Shown here one piece after another: positions 60,435-64,000 of a stretch of 64,000 bases of DNA. The notes beneath the pieces were generated by a model. It saw only the letters and a program-made list of their open reading frames with translations, was not told the DNA's origin and made no database searches. The stretch comes from Paractinoplanes bogorensis (lineage in GTDB: Bacteria; Actinomycetota; Actinomycetes; Mycobacteriales; Micromonosporaceae): NCBI RefSeq assembly GCF_018829635.1, contig NZ_JAHKKG010000005.1, positions 372,001 through 436,000 on the forward strand, read 5' to 3'. Both the position numbers and the translations under genes were made by a program. Numbering within the stretch: the stretch's first letter is position 1; each line of letters begins with the position of its first letter.

Positions 60435-61511
60435 ATGTCGCTCGACACGCTACGCCGCTACACGCTGCTCGAATCGCCGACCGGAGACGCGCGGGCCCTC
60501 GCCGCGCTGGCCGAGGTGCTGGAGGCCGATGCCGCGCGGGCCGGCTTCGCGACGGCGCGCGAGGGCGGTCACCTTGTGTGGACGCTCCCGGCCCGCGGCG
60601 TGCGGGGCGGCGGACTGCTGATGCTGAGCCACTACGACACGGTGTGGCCGGTCGGAACCCTCGAGACGATGCCGTGGCGGGTCGACGGGGACGTGGTCCG
60701 GGGGCCGGGGGTCTACGACACCAAGGCCGGCCTGGTTGCGCTGCTGGCTGCGGCGGCCCGGATCGGCGGGCAGGACCATCCGGAGATCCGGGTGATCGTG
60801 GTGGCCGACGAGGAGATCGGGTCACCCACGGCCGGCGATCTCGTGCGCGCCGAAGCGGCCCGGGCCACTGCCGTGCTCGGTCTCGAGCCCCCGCACCCGG
60901 GCGGCGACCTCAAGACGGGACGGCGCGGCAGCACCCGGGCCCGGCTGTCGGTGACCGGCGTCGAGGCCCATGCCGCGCTGGACCCCGGCGCCGGTGCGAA
61001 CGCCATCGACGAGCTGGTCGATCAGCTGGTCCGGATCCGGGCGCTGGTGGCCGGACGCCCGGTGCTGCTCAACACCGGCACGATCGCCGGCGGCGGGCGC
61101 ACCAACGTGGTGGCCGGGCACGCCCACGCCGACCTGGGACTGCGTTTCGTGTCCGGCGACGACGAACGGGTTGTCCTGGACGGACTGGGCGGGCTGACCG
61201 CCGTACGGGAAAACGCTGTTCTCGCCTTTGATCTGCTCGCGCACCGGCCGACGTGGCGGGCCGGCGACGACGATCTGCTGCCTCGCATCGCGCGGATCGC
61301 CGCCGGGCTCGGCCAGACCCTCGACGGCCGGCCCGCCGACGGCGCGGCCGACACCAACACGACGGGTGCGATGGGCGTCGCCACCGTGGACGGCCTGGCC
61401 CCGCCCGGCGGAGGCGCCCATGCCCGCAGCGAATGGGTGTCGGCCCAGGGCATCACTTCACGTACGGATCTGCTGGAAGCCCTGCTCACCGGCCTGCACC
61501 GAGCAGCCTGA
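60435..61511 (+). CDS. M20-family metallohydrolase (probable N-succinyl-L-amino acid desuccinylase)
   Basis: 358 aa from ATG 60435. M20/ArgE-DapE fold with metal ligands in LSHYDTVWP (His/Asp near 67), GVYDTKAG (Asp), VADEEIGSP (Glu pair) and GGGAHARSEW (C-terminal His), plus an inserted dimerisation domain around 170-280. Divergent from the GNAT/SIS/NSAR operon, so it most likely removes succinyl from the L-product. The last 26 bp overlap the Erm-type gene in convergent orientation. Confidence 0.87.
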   Translation: MSLDTLRRYTLLESPTGDARALAALAEVLEADAARAGFATAREGGHLVWTLPARGVRGGGLLMLSHYDTVWPVGTLETMPWRVDGDVVRGPGVYDTKAGLVALLAAAARIGGQDHPEIRVIVVADEEIGSPTAGDLVRAEAARATAVLGLEPPHPGGDLKTGRRGSTRARLSVTGVEAHAALDPGAGANAIDELVDQLVRIRALVAGRPVLLNTGTIAGGGRTNVVAGHAHADLGLRFVSGDDERVVLDGLGGLTAVRENAVLAFDLLAHRPTWRAGDDDLLPRIARIAAGLGQTLDGRPADGAADTNTTGAMGVATVDGLAPPGGGAHARSEWVSAQGITSRTDLLEALLTGLHRAA

Positions 61512-62328
61512 ACAGCGTCAGCCACTGCTCGGGCCACACCTCGCCAACGGGCACGTCCGGATTGATACGCATGGCGCGGCAAACGGACGCGGCTCGACGG
61601 TTTCCGTATCGACGGCCGAGCGATGCCTGGAGCGAGCCGCCGACACCGGTGAAACCACACTCGACGAGCGCCTGGTAGCGGGGGAGCAGGTCCGGGCGTA
61701 CGAGGGGAACCGCTCTTCTCCGCAGGGTCAGGATCCCGCCGTCGACGCGCGGGATCGGGCGGAACGCCGTCCGGGGGATGCGGCCGGCCAGCTCCCACGT
61801 GATGTCGGGCCAGGTCAGCACGGTCAGCTTGGACCAGCGGCCGTAGTCGCCGGTGCGTTTGCGCGCGTACTCCCACTGCGTCAGCAGCGTGGCCCGCCGC
61901 AGTGTGCGCGCCCGCAGACACCAGTCGACGACGGCCGACGTCAGCGCGTACGGGATGTTGCCGACCACGCCGAACGGCTCGCGCGGCGGTTCGGCCAAAA
62001 GAAAATCGCCGGTGCGCACGGTCAGACCGGGGGCGCCGGGCAGGGCGGCGGCCAGGCCGGGGTCGATCTCGTACGCGACCACACGCGCCCGCCGTCGCAG
62101 CAGCTCGGTGGTGAGGCGGCCGCGGCCCGCACCGACCTCGTAGACGAGATCGCCCGGTTCGATGCGGGCGGCGTCCATGACATCGTGGACGGCGGTGGGG
62201 TCGATGAGCAGGTTCTGTCCGAGAATCCGCCGGGCGCGGGAATGCTCGCGCCGGCGGTAGGAGGATGACGACAAAGCCGGGAGTCCCGTCTGAACGCGGG
62301 CAGCATCGAGCCACCCGCTGACGATCAA
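61486..62328 (-). CDS. erm: Erm-type 23S rRNA adenine N6-methyltransferase
   Basis: 280 aa if started at TTG 62328; TTG 62274 is also possible, as no ATG or GTG fits well. Erm features: RRILGQNLLID near the N-terminus, SAM motif YEVGAGRGRLTTELL, catalytic NIPYALTSAVVDW (the N-x-P-Y motif) and YARKRTGDYGRWSKLTVLTW, which is a macrolide-resistance Erm pattern rather than KsgA. It should mono- or dimethylate A2058 and give macrolide-lincosamide resistance. In actinomycetes such genes may be intrinsic. Confidence 0.87.
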   Translation of the reverse strand: MIVSGWLDAARVQTGLPALSSSSYRRREHSRARRILGQNLLIDPTAVHDVMDAARIEPGDLVYEVGAGRGRLTTELLRRRARVVAYEIDPGLAAALPGAPGLTVRTGDFLLAEPPREPFGVVGNIPYALTSAVVDWCLRARTLRRATLLTQWEYARKRTGDYGRWSKLTVLTWPDITWELAGRIPRTAFRPIPRVDGGILTLRRRAVPLVRPDLLPRYQALVECGFTGVGGSLQASLGRRYGNRRAASVCRAMRINPDVPVGEVWPEQWLTLFRLLGAGR

Positions 62329-62915
62329 GGGCGCAGCGGGCCCCGGCGGTGATGTGGGCGCGTTCCAGGGCGATGACCCGGAACGACCCTGACGAGTGCG
62401 GCCTAGACGGCGGCGCGGGCCGGGGCGGAGTGCCCGGCGCGCAGGCGAACGGCGTACTCGGATCCTCGCGAGGCCAAGGCCCCGGCGAGGAGAGCGTGCG
62501 TCGTGATCATGCGCGCGACGCTAGTCGGTCATTCTCGCGACGGCATCCGAATTACCGGACTGCGTCAGCCGATCATCCTCATCTGCGCACCGATGAACCG
62601 AGCCACCCTTCCCGGCCGGTCGGCGCCCGTCGCAGAGTTATTCCATGGACGCCGTCACTGGCACACCCGGCCCGCCGGTCAAGCCCGCGACCCCTGGCCG
62701 TACATCCTGGTCGGCATCGGAGTCGTGCTCGGCCTGGCCGCCCTGATCTTCGAGGGCATCATCGGACCCGCATCCGCCGTGTAACACGGACTAGGTCCGC
62801 CGATCATTCAATCGCGCGCGGCGATCATCCGGTTACTTGCCCACGCGGTCGCGTACTGCCGGCCGTGTGCCTCAGCCTGTGATCCGACAGCGACGCCGTC
62901 AGCGAGGAAACGCCG
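62329..62915. other. 587-bp region with a possible small membrane protein
   Basis: Most of the stretch has no gene. A frame ending at 62784 (start unclear, ATG 62503 or 62592) finishes with one transmembrane helix (WPYILVGIGVVLGLAALIFE) and a short tail. It has no ribosome site I can defend. The region upstream contains the weakly coding tail of the Erm-side promoter. Confidence 0.35.
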
Positions 62916-63422
62916 ATGAGCTACCAGCGGTACATACCCGCCGATCACAATCCGCCCCCGCCGCACCGGCGGAACATCGTGCCCTTGGTAGTGGTCAGCG
63001 TGCTGGTGCTCTTCGCCGTGGTGGCCGGCCTCGGCTGGATGTGGGCGTCGTCCAACCGCGGCACGCCGATGGCCGACACGAAGCCGACTACAGCTGTGGC
63101 CGAGCCCGGTGTCGCCCAGGGCGGCGATGCCGCGCCGGAGCTGTCCAGTATCAAGCTCACGCCGAAAGTGATCGACCGCGAGTGCTTCGGGGACGCGGGC
63201 TGCAACGTGACGCTGCGAGTCGACATGGAACTCACTGCCGGGGTCCCGGCGCCGTCGACGACCTGGCTGGTGGTGTACGAGATCCACGGTATCGAGGACG
63301 GGCCGCAGATCGGGAGCTTGGAGCTGACCGGGTCGAGTTACACCGGGGATGAGGAGTCGGTGTCGACCACCTCGTCGAAGGCGAAGGTCACGGTGAGGGC
63401 GGTCAGCGTCGAGAGGGCGTAG
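62916..63422 (+). CDS. single-span membrane-anchored protein of unknown function
   Basis: 168 aa from ATG 62916 with GAGGAAACGCCG before it. A proline-rich cytoplasmic N-terminus (MSYQRYIPADHNPPPPHRRN), one transmembrane helix (IVPLVVVSVLVLFAVVAGLG) and an extracellular beta-rich domain with two cysteines (RECFGDAGCNV). The C-terminus ends in a Thr/Ser-rich strand. No family recognised, but the layout is common among actinomycete cell-surface proteins. Confidence 0.72.
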   Translation: MSYQRYIPADHNPPPPHRRNIVPLVVVSVLVLFAVVAGLGWMWASSNRGTPMADTKPTTAVAEPGVAQGGDAAPELSSIKLTPKVIDRECFGDAGCNVTLRVDMELTAGVPAPSTTWLVVYEIHGIEDGPQIGSLELTGSSYTGDEESVSTTSSKAKVTVRAVSVERA

Positions 63423-63527
63423 CCCGGGTGCCCGTCGTCGATCTGTGAGCGGCGACCGCAGGGCCGGGCCGAAATACCGGACGGTTTGCCGACAAGTCGA
63501 TGGTGGAGCGGGGGTGCAGGCGCGAGC

Positions 63528-64000
63528 ATGTCTCGCATGACGACCACGGGGTTTGATCGTGAGCTCGCGCGGGGGAGCGCCGAGCTGCTGCGGACCAAGC
63601 GTGTCGAGTTGTCCGCGCTCGAGATTCCGGCCGGCCGCGGGTGGCATCCGCTGCGCGAGAAGGTGGGCGAGGTGCTCGGCGAGCACCCGTCCGGCATCGG
63701 TGGCGTCATCGCCAAGCTGGTCACGATCCAGGGCATCCTCGACGAGCTGCCGCCGGGGCCGTCCACGAACCGGGTGGCGGCGTTCAACTCGCTCTACCTG
63801 AAGATCACCCGGCGGGTCGACCACGCCATCCGGACCGGGGTCAACGAGCCCGACTTTCTCGAGCTGCTCGACGTCGAGTTCGCGAAGCGCTACTTCGACG
63901 CGCTCAACCGCTGGAACGACGACGACGAGGAGACGCCCGACGTCTGGGAGGTGCTGTTCAAGCGGGCCGGCGACACCCGGATGAGCCGGCTGACCGCGGC
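63528..64000 (+). CDS. DUF5995-like protein, 3' end cut off
   Basis: The frame opens at ATG 63528 (ATG 63537 alternative) and runs to the window edge. No signal peptide. Helix-rich, with LREKVGEVLGEHPSGIGGVI and DELPPGPSTNRVAAFNSLYL, then VNEPDFLELLDVEFAKRYFD and ALNRWNDDDEETPDVWEVLF. The pattern is that of DUF5995 proteins, which have no known function. The end of the protein is not visible. Confidence 0.65.
   Translation, partial: MSRMTTTGFDRELARGSAELLRTKRVELSALEIPAGRGWHPLREKVGEVLGEHPSGIGGVIAKLVTIQGILDELPPGPSTNRVAAFNSLYLKITRRVDHAIRTGVNEPDFLELLDVEFAKRYFDALNRWNDDDEETPDVWEVLFKRAGDTRMSRLTA

Noticed and set aside
61486..62328. KsgA-type 16S rRNA dimethyltransferase
   Set aside because: The YARKRTGDYGRW block is Erm-specific and the protein lacks the KsgA pattern; its position also does not fit the usual ispE neighbourhood.
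62635..62784. Protein starting at ATG 62645
   Set aside because: That frame stops after 33 codons with no domain; only the other frame gives a membrane helix, with weak support.

Overview
The window is high-GC DNA (no exact value computed) with GTG/TTG starts, many ATGA/GTGA/TGATG stop-start overlaps, CBM-bearing secreted hydrolases, a SARP regulator, an NgcEFG chitin-sugar importer and a cluster named after Mycobacterium smegmatis genes. This points to a filamentous actinomycete, probably Micromonosporaceae (Actinoplanes-like). Genus is inferred from style and gene content only; there is no rRNA or tRNA here.

Layout. 1-6084: cut-off secreted PA14/propeller protein, secreted proteins of unknown role, an NhaA antiporter fused to a thioredoxin-like domain, and a GAF-GGDEF diguanylate cyclase. 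6251-15575: SARP-NB-ARC-TPR regulator, lipoproteins, a TetR/DUF4386 pair with a double operator, a zone of gene decay (LysE and ceramidase remnants, 12437-12835), protein O-mannosyltransferase and an AraC regulator. 15653-19801: two-gene secreted amylase operon with MalR-like sites upstream. 20076-23199: small regulators, a GNAT protein and unknowns. 23306-30006: five coupled genes on the minus strand joining a cellulose-synthase-like GT2, a GT39-type transferase, a DPM-synthase/GtrA protein, a galactose-oxidase-like copper radical oxidase and an Excalibur protein, which looks like a variant of the CslA/GlxA glycan system.

30390-37604 is a chitin-sugar (GlcNAc) locus: a divergent BadF-type kinase, then RpiR regulator, UPF0309 SIS protein, NgcE-NgcF-NgcG importer and a secreted GH16-like enzyme with a chitin-binding module. 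37639-39925 holds a ten-copy palindrome array, a hairpin, a tandem glycine riboswitch and sdaA, whose protein carries an in-frame minisatellite insertion. 39994-44579: membrane proteins, a TPR protein and a secreted metzincin.

44799-53174 is a complete NIT1C (nitrilase-1) cluster: MSMEG_0570, 0569, an amidohydrolase, 0572, 0568 radical SAM, 0567 GNAT/AIR-synthase fusion, two tandem nitrilases and the 0565 glycosyltransferase. The second nitrilase has lost the catalytic Cys and Glu (both Asp), and a 60-bp repeat expansion separates the radical SAM and GNAT genes. This cluster is the best candidate here for poorly understood biology.

53917-64000: lipase whose 3' end has spawned a tandem array, LysR, CPBP protease, MerR, truncated globin, then a GNAT / SIS / N-succinylamino-acid-racemase operon divergent from an M20 hydrolase (a likely D-to-L amino acid conversion route), an Erm-type rRNA methylase, a membrane-anchored protein and a cut-off DUF5995-like gene. 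Minisatellites at five separate places are a recurring theme of the window.
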